Source: Marimicrobium sp913061115 (GTDB taxonomy: Bacteria > Pseudomonadota > Gammaproteobacteria > Pseudomonadales > Halieaceae). From it: a stretch of 64,000 bases of DNA. Each line of letters opens with the position of its first letter. Within the stretch, counting starts at the first letter, position 1. Position numbers and translations under genes: made by a program. The notes under the pieces are model-generated. The model was not told where the DNA came from and ran no database searches. It saw only the letters and a program-made list of their open reading frames with translations. The DNA is taken from contig NZ_CP159826.1 in NCBI RefSeq assembly GCF_047729875.1, positions 124,001 through 188,000 on the forward strand. Direction: 5' to 3'. Below, in pieces: positions 35,008 through 43,694 of the stretch.

Positions 35008-35295
35008 TCAGCTCCCCCTCTTCTTAAACATGGCGAGCATGCGATCGGTGACTAGGTAACCGCCCACTACGTTAATAGTGGCCAGAGCGACGGCTGCTGC
35101 ACCCAGCCAGTTGGCCAGATCCTGCTGGCCGCTGCCGGCCAGGCTTATTGCGCCTACGACGGTGACTCCTGAGATTGCGTTGGCACCCGACATCAAGGGC
35201 GTGTGCAAGGTGGCGGGCACCTTATTGATGAGTTCGAAGCCCAGAAAAATGGACAACATGAGGATAAACGTGAGGAAAACTTCAACAGGTATCAT
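35008..35295 (-). CDS. pntAB: NAD(P) transhydrogenase subunit alpha part 2
   Basis: This 95-residue membrane protein has three helices and corresponds to the C-terminal membrane part of an undivided PntA. It starts with MIPVEVFLTFILML at ATG 35295, one base after the pntAA stop; a longer frame to 35472 lies within pntAA. The segment HTPLMSGANAISG is typical of this subunit. The split-alpha arrangement is common outside enteric bacteria. Confidence 0.94.
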   Translation of the reverse strand: MIPVEVFLTFILMLSIFLGFELINKVPATLHTPLMSGANAISGVTVVGAISLAGSGQQDLANWLGAAAVALATINVVGGYLVTDRMLAMFKKRGS

Positions 35296-35296
35296 G

Positions 35297-36439
35297 TTAT
35301 GCACCTCCTTCGAGAATATTCTTGATCGTTGTGTTGGTGACTTCACCGCCATGGGTGATGATGCAACCGGGCAAAATATCGTGCTCGAAATCAACCACGA
35401 ATTTCTTCTCTTCGTCGTTCCAGTTGTCCTCCACAAGGCTGAACAGATTGGAGGAGTACATCTGGCTGGCATCGCGCGCCACTTCTCCGGCGAGGTTGCC
35501 TTTGCCGATCACGGTGACGCCTGCGATTTGAACGATCTCATTGGGGACAGAGCCTTCGACGTTGCCGCCTGTTTCAGCCGCCATATCGACAATCACCGAT
35601 CCGTGTGCCATTCCCTCGATCATGTCTTTAGTGACCAGTACCGGAGGCTTGCGCCCAAAGACCTGCGCAGTCGTAATCACTACGTCTGATTTAGCGATCA
35701 CTGCTTTTTGTGCCTGCTGTTGTATGTCTATTTGTTCTGGCGTCAGCTGCTTGGCATAGCCGTCGGCAGTCTCGCCGGTTTCGCCGAGGTCGATTTCCAG
35801 AAATTTCGCGCCCACTGAGCGCACCTGCTCTGCCACTACCGGGCGAGTATCAAAGGCTGTGACCTTGGCGCCTAGACGTTTCGCGGTGGCGATGGCCTGC
35901 AGGCCTGCTACACCCGCGCCGATAACAAATACATTGGCCGGCTTCAACGTGCCTGCTGGAGTCATCATCATAGGAAAAATGCGCGGCAGGTGGGTCGCGG
36001 CTTGCATGACCATGACATAGCCCGCTAGGTTCGCTTGGGAGCTCAGAGCATCCATTTTCTGGCTGCGGGTGCTGCGCGGTATCATCTCCATGCTGATGGC
36101 CGTAATGCCGCTATCTTTAAAAGCATTCACCAGCGCATGTTCGTTGAAGGGGTCCAGATAGCTGATGTGAATAGCACCGCGCTTCATTAATGCTATTTCC
36201 TCCAGCTGCGGTTTGCGCAGTCGTAGCAGGAGATCTGCGCTGCTGAACAACGCATTGCGGTCTTGAGAAATAGTCGCCCCCGCATCGGTGTATTCGGAGT
36301 CAGAAAAACCGGCCCCGAGGCCCATCCCGGACTCGACAACCAGATCGGCCCCCATAGCGCACAACTTCTTAGCGTTATCGGGTGTAATGGGTATCCGGTT
36401 CTCTTCCGGGTGAGTTTCTTTAGGAATGGCGATGCGCAT
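35297..36439 (-). CDS. pntAA: NAD(P) transhydrogenase subunit alpha part 1
   Basis: PntAA is the soluble NAD(H)-binding domain I. The 380-residue protein starts MRIAIPKETHPEENR and shows the alanine-dehydrogenase-like fold, with FVIGAGVAGLQAIATAKRLGA as the Rossmann GxGxxG region, the RSQKMDALSSQANLAGY mobile segment and VITTAQVFGRKPPVL. It heads the three-gene operon. The ribosome binding site is weak. Confidence 0.95.
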   Translation of the reverse strand: MRIAIPKETHPEENRIPITPDNAKKLCAMGADLVVESGMGLGAGFSDSEYTDAGATISQDRNALFSSADLLLRLRKPQLEEIALMKRGAIHISYLDPFNEHALVNAFKDSGITAISMEMIPRSTRSQKMDALSSQANLAGYVMVMQAATHLPRIFPMMMTPAGTLKPANVFVIGAGVAGLQAIATAKRLGAKVTAFDTRPVVAEQVRSVGAKFLEIDLGETGETADGYAKQLTPEQIDIQQQAQKAVIAKSDVVITTAQVFGRKPPVLVTKDMIEGMAHGSVIVDMAAETGGNVEGSVPNEIVQIAGVTVIGKGNLAGEVARDASQMYSSNLFSLVEDNWNDEEKKFVVDFEHDILPGCIITHGGEVTNTTIKNILEGGA

Positions 36440-36824
36440 GCGGTGTGTAACCCCGTACCTTCGTTTATGTATTCTGCCGGCGAAGAGTGGTAATTTTGCC
36501 TCTCTGTCAGCTTCAAAGAACCCTGTCTGATTCTCAATGCGACCATGATCGACATTGATATTCCAGCAGGCGCGACTTTAGCACAGCATTTGTTCCGCGT
36601 GAATAATGCATACCACTATACGATATGCTAGCAAAATGCGATCTCAATGCCGTTGAGGGCGGCCAGCGTTTCTTTATATAGCCTTTGGGCCCGCTAAATC
36701 AGGCGACGTGGCAAGCGGCACAGCGATGTTTCGAGTGTACCAGATCGCTGATTTCAGGCATTCTGGCAGGCTTGGGCATACAGCTGTTCTACTTATTTGA
36801 GCAAGTATTTAAGGAGTATAGACA
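36440..36824. other. Divergent spacer between pntAA and nhaC
   Basis: This 385-bp region carries no supported gene. It must contain the promoters of both divergent operons, but no convincing hexamer pair stood out. At its right end AAGGAG (36811-36816) is the only strong ribosome binding site, placed for a start near 36825. Confidence 0.5.
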
Positions 36825-38306
36825 ATCGCAACGGCTTCTTCGCAGCATCCCCCGCCGCTGACACTCGCCTTGGCCCTGATACCGATCATTTTTCTGGTCG
36901 CGCTTCTGGCCACCTCGGTGTACCTGTTTGGGGCCGATTCGTCTTACGGTGCCAATCAGATAGCGCTCATATTGGCCTCTTGTGTCGCGGCTTTGGTCGG
37001 ACGGCATGTTGGAGTTTCATGGCAAGAAGCGCAAAACGGCATCGTTGATGGGATAAATGTGGGCCTGGCCCCGATTTTGATTTTATTGTCGGTAGGCATG
37101 CTGATCGGTACTTGGATATTGTGCGGTACGGTGCCGGCTATAATCTATTATGGGGTGGAGGTGCTCAACCCGAGTATTTTTTATGCCGCTAGTGCTGCTA
37201 TTTGCGGCATTGTCGCGATCAGCATAGGCAGTTCCTGGACAGTGGCCGGTACGCTCGGGATCGGGTTGATGGGCATCTCGGCCAGTTTTCAATTGTCACC
37301 GGCCATCACTGCGGGTGCCATTATCTCAGGCGCCTACTTCGGCGACAAATTATCCCCCATGTCGGACACCACTAATCTGGCCTCTGCAGTCAGTAGCGTG
37401 GACCTGTTCGATCATATCCGGCACATGCTTTGGACGACGGTGCCCAGTTTTGCGCTTGCGTTAATGCTGTTTGCTTTTATCGGCAACTCGGAAGCCGTTG
37501 CGCCTCGTGAAATCGATGAATTGCAAAAGGCGCTGGCCACGGAATTCAATATTGGAGTGTTCCTGCTGTTGCCATTACTGTTGATGCTGGTTCTCGTCTA
37601 CAAACGTTTTCCTGCGTACCCTTCTATCGTCGTTAGCGCACTTGTGGGTGCTGTCTTTGCCGTTGTCTTTCAGCCCGATTCAGTGATTAAGCTGGCCGGA
37701 GGCTCCGGTGATGTGGGCAAGTTTTTTGCGCTGTGCAAGGGCGTTTGGATAAGCCTGTTCGACGGTTACACGTCCAACAGCGGGAACGTGTTACTTGATA
37801 CCTTGCTCAGTAAAGGGGGCATGAGCAGTATGCTCAACACAGTTTGGTTGATTATCTGTGCCCTGGGTTTTGGTGGCGTGCTGGAGCGCACGGGAATTTT
37901 GACTTTACTGTTACAGCTTGCTCTTAGCGGTGTAAAGAGCACCGGTTCGTTAATCGCGGTTACTGCGCTGACCTGCTTTGGAACGAATGTTTTGGCCGCA
38001 GATCAGTTCATTTCCATTGCCCTTCCAGGGCGCATGTATAAGGATGAATATCAGCGCCGCGGTCTGTCCAGATTAAACCTGTCGCGAACATTGGAAGACT
38101 CCGGCACTCTGACATCCGTGCTGATACCTTGGAACACCTGTGGTGCGTATATGTCTGCAACACTGGGCGTGGCGACGTTGACCTATGCACCTTTTGCCTT
38201 TTTCAACATGCTGTGCCCGCTCGTCGCTATTCTCTATGGGTATACCCAGTTCGCGATAAAACCGCTAGAAGCGGATGAAGATCTGACCCCATTGGAGACC
38301 TTGTGA
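36825..38306 (+). CDS. nhaC: Na+/H+ antiporter, NhaC family
   Basis: NhaC-family antiporters exchange sodium for protons across the inner membrane. About eleven or twelve hydrophobic segments are visible. Family hallmarks are SIGSSWTVAGTLGIGLMGI, ISGAYFGDKLSPMSDTTNLA and EDSGTLTSVLIPWNTCGA. The start is unusual. An in-frame stop lies at 36819-36821, and no ATG or GTG follows before the first helix. The only well-placed ribosome binding site, AAGGAG, lies 8 bases before an ATC at 36825. The alternative TTG at 36870 has no such site. With ATC the protein has 493 residues. The end overlaps the thioesterase gene by 4 bases. Confidence 0.88.
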   Translation: MATASSQHPPPLTLALALIPIIFLVALLATSVYLFGADSSYGANQIALILASCVAALVGRHVGVSWQEAQNGIVDGINVGLAPILILLSVGMLIGTWILCGTVPAIIYYGVEVLNPSIFYAASAAICGIVAISIGSSWTVAGTLGIGLMGISASFQLSPAITAGAIISGAYFGDKLSPMSDTTNLASAVSSVDLFDHIRHMLWTTVPSFALALMLFAFIGNSEAVAPREIDELQKALATEFNIGVFLLLPLLLMLVLVYKRFPAYPSIVVSALVGAVFAVVFQPDSVIKLAGGSGDVGKFFALCKGVWISLFDGYTSNSGNVLLDTLLSKGGMSSMLNTVWLIICALGFGGVLERTGILTLLLQLALSGVKSTGSLIAVTALTCFGTNVLAADQFISIALPGRMYKDEYQRRGLSRLNLSRTLEDSGTLTSVLIPWNTCGAYMSATLGVATLTYAPFAFFNMLCPLVAILYGYTQFAIKPLEADEDLTPLETL

Positions 38307-38764
38307 CTGACTTGGATCAGGAGTGGGACTATCCCAGCCCACACATTTTGCGCACCCATGTGCGGGCCGAAGATATCGACGGACTGAATCACACGAATAA
38401 TCTGGTGTATGTCGATTGGTGTCAGCAAGCGGCGTGGACCCACTCGGAGGCCCTGGGCCTGGATCTAAACTGCTACCGTGAGCTTGATCGAGCGATGGTT
38501 ATCGCCCACAGTGAGTTTGACTATTTGCGGGCTTCTCAGGAGGGTGATGAGGCCATGGTTGCGACGTGGATTGTAGACTGGGATCGAAAGTTGAAGATGG
38601 CACGCCATTTTCAGATTATTCGTGTCGCAGATGGGGTCACGCTACTGCGAGCAAGCATGCGTTTCGTGTGTGTCGAGCTCAGTAGCGGCCGCCCCCGGCG
38701 TTTGCCACCGGAGTTTATTGCTGGTTATGGACCAGCGATACTGAGTGAAATACACTCCTGCTGA
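38303..38764 (+). CDS. Acyl-CoA thioesterase, 4-hydroxybenzoyl-CoA thioesterase-like
   Basis: This 153-residue hotdog-fold protein has the YbgC/4HBT active-site segment: RAEDIDGLNHTNNLVYVDWCQQAAW has the usual position of the catalytic Asp, although the common D-x-N-x-H-x-N order is altered here to DGLNHTNN. It starts with GTG inside the nhaC stop (GTGA overlap), so the two are translationally coupled. The acyl substrate cannot be predicted. Any link with sodium export is unexplained. Confidence 0.8.
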   Translation: MTDLDQEWDYPSPHILRTHVRAEDIDGLNHTNNLVYVDWCQQAAWTHSEALGLDLNCYRELDRAMVIAHSEFDYLRASQEGDEAMVATWIVDWDRKLKMARHFQIIRVADGVTLLRASMRFVCVELSSGRPRRLPPEFIAGYGPAILSEIHSC

Positions 38765-38801
38765 AGCATGGCTTGATAGTTTTGGCATTGGTGCCATCGC
38801 A

Positions 38802-40676
38802 TCATTTATGCGCGTGAAGGTAGGGCGCGCTTGATGGATCGGACCTGTTGTCAGCGTTCAAATCAGGCTCGCGAAATTGCAGGCTGGCCAGGCGAGCGTA
38901 GAGCTCGCATTTCACCAATAGCTGGTCGTGGGTGCCCGTGGCAACCAGCTGGCCCTCGTCCAGCACAGCAATATTATCCGCGTGCAGAATGGTAGACAGG
39001 CGGTGGGCAATAATGACGGTCGTACGGTTTTTCATCAATTCTTGCAGTGCCAGTTGCACCTGATATTCACTTTCGGTGTCCAATGCGCTGGTTGCCTCAT
39101 CCAGTAAAAGAATTTTCGGGTTGTTGAGGATCGCTCTGGCCAGCGCGATACGCTGGCGTTGTCCGCCAGATAGTCTGACGCCCTGTTCCCCAAGATGGCT
39201 TCCATAGCCATCGGGCAGTGCCGTGATAAAGGTGTGGGCATGAGCAGCGCGAGCAGCCGCAACAACTTCGCTATCGGTGGCGTCCAGCTTGCCATACGCA
39301 ATGTTGTAGCGCACGTCGCCGGTAAACAGTGCCGGTTGCTGCGGCACGAGTGCAATATGCTCACGCAATGTTTTGAGGCCCATAGCACGGACGTCCTGTC
39401 CATCGAGCAAGACCTGGCCCTGCTGCGGGTCGTAAAAGCGCTGTAATAATTCGAACACCGTGGATTTACCTGCCCCCGAGGGCCCTACCAGAGCGAGACT
39501 TTTACCGGCTTCAATGCGTAGCGTAAAGTTTTCTAGTGCAGGTTGCTTGGGCCGGCTGGGGTAGTAAAAAGAGACGCGCTCCATATGCAATTCGGGCTGT
39601 GCACTGATGGGTGTTGACGCCACGGTAACGGGATCATCAATCAGGCTTTGGGTGTTAATCAATTCCACGAGACGCTCTGAAGCGCCGGCGGCGCGCTGGA
39701 GGTCACCCCAGACTTCAGAAATTGTTGCCACGCCGCTGCCGACCATAATGGCGTAAAAGACAAAGGCGCCCAGCTCTCCACCGGTCATGCTGCCGTTAAT
39801 GACATCCTGGCCGCCTTCCCACAACATGCCAGACATGCCGACGAACAACAGCAGTATGGCACCACAAATGAGCAGTGAGCGCTGCCAGATGCGGCGGCGA
39901 GCGATTTCAAAGGCGCGCTCTACTTCGCGATCGAAAGCTTCAGACTCGAATTGTTCGCGCGTATAACTCTGCACCACACGGATATGCTGGATCACTTCGC
40001 CGACGTAGCTGCCCACGCTTGCAATGCTGTCCTGGCTTTGATTAGACAGCTTCCTCACCCGTCGGCCGAATACCAGTATCGGCAGCAGCACCAGAGGTAC
40101 GCCTACCGCAATGATCAAACTCAGCTTTAGATTGGTGATAAACATCAGGACCAGCGCGCCGCTGGTGGTGAGGCTACTGCGCAGCGCCATACTAAAGGAA
40201 GAGCCGATGATGGTTTGTAGCAGGGTGGTGTCGGTGGTCAGTCGCGACATAATCTCCCCACTGCGATTGGTTTCAAAAAACCCCGGATGCAGACGAACAA
40301 TGTTCTCGAAAACACGTTTGCGGATATCAGCGCTGATCCGTTCCCCCAGCCAGGACACCAGATAAAACCGGACAAACGTACCCACCGCCATGGCCGCTGC
40401 GATGGCAATCAGAAGTAGAATGGCACTTTTAAGGCCGGTACTAGACTCGCCTCCAAAGCCTTGGTCTATCAGTACTTGCAAGCCTCGTCCCAACGAGAGA
40501 GTGGCCCCGGCGGTAAACAACAGTGCGATGCTGGCGCCGACCAGACGCAGTTTATACTGTGAAAGCAGGGCTAAAACCGGTAGCAGGGCAGGCAGGCCCT
40601 TTCTGGCGCGAGAAGACATCAGGCGTGTGAGATCTGGAACGGCTGGTGACGCGCGGGCACGCAGGCCGTGCGACAT
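38802..40676 (-). CDS. ABC exporter, fused permease and ATPase (MsbA-like)
   Basis: This 624-residue half-transporter has six transmembrane helices (about 40-325) and an ATPase domain. Walker A is GPSGAGKST (near 400), the signature is LSGGQRQRIALARAI (near 500) and Walker B is ILLLDEATSALD (near 525), with the H-loop in IIAHRLS. It belongs to the MsbA-related type that acts as a homodimer; lipid or drug export is likely, the substrate is not known. The N-terminal 19 residues may not be translated, since a second Met at 40619 is possible and neither start has a clear ribosome binding site. Confidence 0.88.
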   Translation of the reverse strand: MSHGLRARASPAVPDLTRLMSSRARKGLPALLPVLALLSQYKLRLVGASIALLFTAGATLSLGRGLQVLIDQGFGGESSTGLKSAILLLIAIAAAMAVGTFVRFYLVSWLGERISADIRKRVFENIVRLHPGFFETNRSGEIMSRLTTDTTLLQTIIGSSFSMALRSSLTTSGALVLMFITNLKLSLIIAVGVPLVLLPILVFGRRVRKLSNQSQDSIASVGSYVGEVIQHIRVVQSYTREQFESEAFDREVERAFEIARRRIWQRSLLICGAILLLFVGMSGMLWEGGQDVINGSMTGGELGAFVFYAIMVGSGVATISEVWGDLQRAAGASERLVELINTQSLIDDPVTVASTPISAQPELHMERVSFYYPSRPKQPALENFTLRIEAGKSLALVGPSGAGKSTVFELLQRFYDPQQGQVLLDGQDVRAMGLKTLREHIALVPQQPALFTGDVRYNIAYGKLDATDSEVVAAARAAHAHTFITALPDGYGSHLGEQGVRLSGGQRQRIALARAILNNPKILLLDEATSALDTESEYQVQLALQELMKNRTTVIIAHRLSTILHADNIAVLDEGQLVATGTHDQLLVKCELYARLASLQFREPDLNADNRSDPSSAPYLHAHK

Positions 40677-40804
40677 GGGTCAAAAAGTTTAACTAGTGTA
40701 GACATCATGAGTGTGTTCCGTGGTGGTCGGGCTGCTTCGTGATAGTGTAATTGTTCGGCGGTGTTAATGGTATCAAGTAGAAAATTACGATGGAGATGAT
40801 AACA

Positions 40805-41563
40805 ATGGGTGATAAGTTCAAGGATAAGGTGGTCATTGTAACCGGCGGCAGTCGTGGCTTGGGTCGAGCCATCTCTGTGGGGTTTGCGCGCGAGGGCGCT
40901 CAGGTTGTCGTCGCCAGTCGCAAGATCGCCGCCTGCCAGGAGGTGGTCGCGCTTATCGAGAAAGCGGGTGGAATTGGAATGGCGCATGCCGCCCATATGG
41001 GTGAGGTTGCTGACCTCGACGCCCTCATTGCCGCGGCGTATGAACGTTTTGGTCGTGTCGATGTGCTCGTTAACAATGCCGGTATCAATGTCGCGCTGGG
41101 TCCGCTGTCGGAGATTACGACCACGGCGTTTGATAAGATGGTGGATGTCAATTTGAAAGGCGCTTGGTATCTGGCATCAAGACTTGCACCGCGCATGGGT
41201 GAGCACGGTGGTGGCTGTGTGATTAACATGTTGTCAGTCGCCGCCTTGTGCACGCCCGCTTACTCCGGTATTTATGCAGCAACCAAGGCAGCCTTGAAGG
41301 CTTTGACCGAGGTGATGGCGCAGGAATGGGCGCCATGGAATATTCGAGTCAACGCCTTGGCTCCGGGAAGTTATCACTCAGATCTGACCGATGGCGCGAT
41401 TGCGGCACTGCCACATTACGGCGAAGGTATGGTGACAGCTGCTCTGATCCCTCGCATTGCGGAAACGGAGGAGATTCTCAATCCGGTGTTTTATCTTGCC
41501 TCGGAAGCGTTTACCACGGGAATTACTCTGGTTGCAGATGGCGGTCTGATGGCCAAACGTTAG
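40805..41563 (+). CDS. Short-chain dehydrogenase/reductase (SDR)
   Basis: This classical SDR of 252 residues has TGGSRGLG for NAD(P) binding, NNAG, the catalytic serine in NMLSVAA and YAATK for Tyr and Lys, and ends with ADGGLM. An in-frame ATG at 40790 lies upstream, but GGAG sits 9 bases before ATG 40805, so the latter is chosen. A basic residue (R39) after the second strand hints at NADPH preference. The substrate is unknown. It overlaps the end of convergent tatC by 4 bases. Confidence 0.9.
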   Translation: MGDKFKDKVVIVTGGSRGLGRAISVGFAREGAQVVVASRKIAACQEVVALIEKAGGIGMAHAAHMGEVADLDALIAAAYERFGRVDVLVNNAGINVALGPLSEITTTAFDKMVDVNLKGAWYLASRLAPRMGEHGGGCVINMLSVAALCTPAYSGIYAATKAALKALTEVMAQEWAPWNIRVNALAPGSYHSDLTDGAIAALPHYGEGMVTAALIPRIAETEEILNPVFYLASEAFTTGITLVADGGLMAKR

Positions 41564-42309
41564 GGACCGCCCAGGTTTTTGGAACCCTGCGTCAGTCCAC
41601 CGATGTAAACACCAATTTCAAATAGCAGCCACATGGGTATCGCCAGCAGTGACTGGGAAATGATGTCGGGCGGGGTCAGTAGCATGCCAAAAATAAAGCA
41701 GCCCACAATAATATAAGGACGCTTTTTGGCTAGCGCTTCGGCGGTGGTGATGCCGGCCCAGATCATCAGTATCGCTACGATTGGAATTTCAAACGCCAAG
41801 CCAAAAGCAAAAAACAATTTCAGCACGAAGTTAAGGTAGCTATTGATATCGGTCATGATGGTGATGTCTTGGGGCGCCACGCTGGTAAAAAAAGAGAATA
41901 TCAGTGGAAAGACGACGTAGTAGGCAAATGCGGATCCTGCATAAAACAATAGAACACTGGAGGCGAGCAGTGGAATTGCCAGGCGCTTTTCATGCTTGTA
42001 CATTCCTGGCGCGATAAAGCTCCAGGCCTGATATAACACGTAGGGCATTGCCAGAAAAACTGCCGTTACCAGGGAAAGTTTGAACGGGGTGAAGAAGGGT
42101 GAGGCGACCTCGGTGGCAATCATCGTTGCGCCTGGAGGTAAAAGCGCACGTAAAGGCTCCGAGACGAATGTGTAGATATCGTTGGCAAACGGAAACAGGC
42201 AAATAAACACTAGCAGCACGGCTAACAGGGCGCGCAGCAGTTTGTCGCGCAGTTCCGTGAGGTGTGTGACCAGGGGCAGTGGTTGGTCCGTAGATTCCTG
42301 ATCGCTCAT
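41560..42309 (-). CDS. tatC: Sec-independent protein translocase TatC
   Basis: TatC is the six-helix membrane receptor for twin-arginine signal peptides. The 249-residue protein starts with PLVTHLTELRDKLLRALLAV, has the conserved SPFFTPFKLSLV, AGSAFAYYVVFP and the acidic residue in FGLAFEIP. It overlaps tatB by 4 bases. Confidence 0.97.
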   Translation of the reverse strand: MSDQESTDQPLPLVTHLTELRDKLLRALLAVLLVFICLFPFANDIYTFVSEPLRALLPPGATMIATEVASPFFTPFKLSLVTAVFLAMPYVLYQAWSFIAPGMYKHEKRLAIPLLASSVLLFYAGSAFAYYVVFPLIFSFFTSVAPQDITIMTDINSYLNFVLKLFFAFGLAFEIPIVAILMIWAGITTAEALAKKRPYIIVGCFIFGMLLTPPDIISQSLLAIPMWLLFEIGVYIGGLTQGSKNLGGP

Positions 42310-42641
42310 TCGGTTTTCTTTTGTGCTGCTTCAAGGTCTGTCTTGCCCGGGATGGCGTGGCTATCCCGTGCTGGGGTCAGCGACTGGGCCGCGTCCTTCA
42401 AATCAGACCCGATAGACTCGGTGTCTTTTTTTAAACTCTCGCCGGCTTTGCGCAGTTCCTGCATGACGGAGTCATTATGCAGTTCCTGTTGAACTTCTTG
42501 TTTGATCTCGTTGAACCCGCGCCTGATTCGATTCAGCCATATGCTTGCGGTTCGAATAGCCTCAGGCAGGCGTTCGGGCCCGATAACAAAAAGGGCAACT
42601 ACCCCTATGATGAGGAGCTCGGCAAATCCTATATCGAACAT
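42306..42641 (-). CDS. tatB: Sec-independent protein translocase TatB
   Basis: TatB has one N-terminal membrane helix, MFDIGFAELLIIGVVAL, followed by the hinge IGPERLPEAIRT, an amphipathic helix and a polar tail. The glutamate at residue 8 and the GPERLP motif distinguish it from TatA. It has 111 residues and lies 7 bases after tatA. Confidence 0.95.
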   Translation of the reverse strand: MFDIGFAELLIIGVVALFVIGPERLPEAIRTASIWLNRIRRGFNEIKQEVQQELHNDSVMQELRKAGESLKKDTESIGSDLKDAAQSLTPARDSHAIPGKTDLEAAQKKTE

Positions 42642-42648
42642 TCAGGCG

Positions 42649-42864
42649 CTATTTATCTTTCGTCGCAGTGTCCGCTGTTTCATCGGGCTCTGCTTCGTCG
42701 CTCGGTTCGGCTGCTTCGCCGTCATCCGACATACTTTTGCGAAAGCCTTTCACCGCACTGCCCATGTCGCTGCCGAGTGTGCGCAGCCGTTTGGTGCCAA
42801 ACAACATGATCACGATCGCCAATATAATTAACAATTGCCAAATACTGATTCCACCCATTCCCAT
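42649..42864 (-). CDS. tatA: Sec-independent protein translocase TatA
   Basis: TatA oligomers form the passage for folded proteins. The 71-residue protein has the N-terminal helix WQLLIILAIVIMLFGTKRL, the FGTKRLRTLG hinge, the amphipathic helix with GSAVKGFRKSM, and an acidic tail. It follows hisE by 37 bases and starts tatABC. Confidence 0.96.
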   Translation of the reverse strand: MGMGGISIWQLLIILAIVIMLFGTKRLRTLGSDMGSAVKGFRKSMSDDGEAAEPSDEAEPDETADTATKDK

Positions 42865-42901
42865 TCTCCTCTACAAATATGTATTCACTGCTGACAGCTT
42901 A

Positions 42902-43240
42902 TCAGTTGCCCCGCGTGTCTCGCGCTGCCTTCTCGTCGAGTCCTGAGACACCAAAGCGGTCGCCAAGGCACAGCAGGACCTCTTGGGTGTCGAGTTCAAG
43001 ATGTGACAGCATCACCATTGTGTGAAACCACAAATCGGCAACCTCGCCAATGACGGCGTTGCGGTCACCGCCGCGCTCGGCGTCTTTGGCCGCAAGAATG
43101 ACTTCGGTGGCCTCTTCGCCCACTTTTTCTAAAATCTTGTTTAGCCCCTTGTGATGCAGGCTTGCAACATAGGATTGCTCTGGGTCGCCCTGTCTGCGCG
43201 CAGCGAGAGTCGTAGCCAACTGTTCCAGTACATCACTCAT
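42902..43240 (-). CDS. hisE: Phosphoribosyl-ATP pyrophosphatase HisE
   Basis: HisE hydrolyses PR-ATP to PR-AMP, the second step of histidine synthesis. The 112-residue all-helical MazG-like protein has KVGEEATEVILAAKD and the second metal motif EVADLWFHTMVML. It overlaps the hisI stop by 4 bases. In enteric bacteria these activities are fused; here they are separate genes beside tatABC. Confidence 0.96.
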   Translation of the reverse strand: MSDVLEQLATTLAARRQGDPEQSYVASLHHKGLNKILEKVGEEATEVILAAKDAERGGDRNAVIGEVADLWFHTMVMLSHLELDTQEVLLCLGDRFGVSGLDEKAARDTRGN

Positions 43241-43638
43241 GATTTTTTCCCGTATATATCGTCGGGTTGTTTGATGATGTCATCGGTGACATGCCAGACG
43301 CCATCCTTCAGTTGTCGATAAAAACAACCGCGCCTGCCAGTGTGGCAGGCAATGCCTCCGATTTGTTCCACCTTCATTAGAACGGTGTCCGCATCACAGT
43401 CAATACGCAACTCTTTCAGGCGCTGAACATGCCCAGATTCCTCGCCTTTACGCCACAGAGCCTGTCGTGAACGTGACCAGTAGATGGCGCGGCCTTCGCT
43501 GATCGTCAGTTGCAGGGCATCACGGCTCATCCAGGCCAGCATCAGGACTTCGCCGGTCTGCCAATCCTGTGCAATAGCGGGGATTAGTCCCTGCTCATTC
43601 CACTTGATGTCTTTTGCTAGCGTGCTGGGTTCAGTCAT
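43237..43638 (-). CDS. hisI: Phosphoribosyl-AMP cyclohydrolase HisI
   Basis: HisI opens the purine ring of PR-AMP. The 133-residue protein has AWMSRDALQLTISEGRAIYWSRSR, the Mg motif DCDADTVLM, and the zinc cysteines in CHTGRRGCF. It heads hisI-hisE-tatABC, 56 bases downstream of ubiB. A separate promoter was not identified. Confidence 0.97.
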   Translation of the reverse strand: MTEPSTLAKDIKWNEQGLIPAIAQDWQTGEVLMLAWMSRDALQLTISEGRAIYWSRSRQALWRKGEESGHVQRLKELRIDCDADTVLMKVEQIGGIACHTGRRGCFYRQLKDGVWHVTDDIIKQPDDIYGKKS

Positions 43639-43694
43639 AACGTTGTCTCATGAGAGATCACAGTATGGCACATGGCAGGGCGAGGCACATATAT

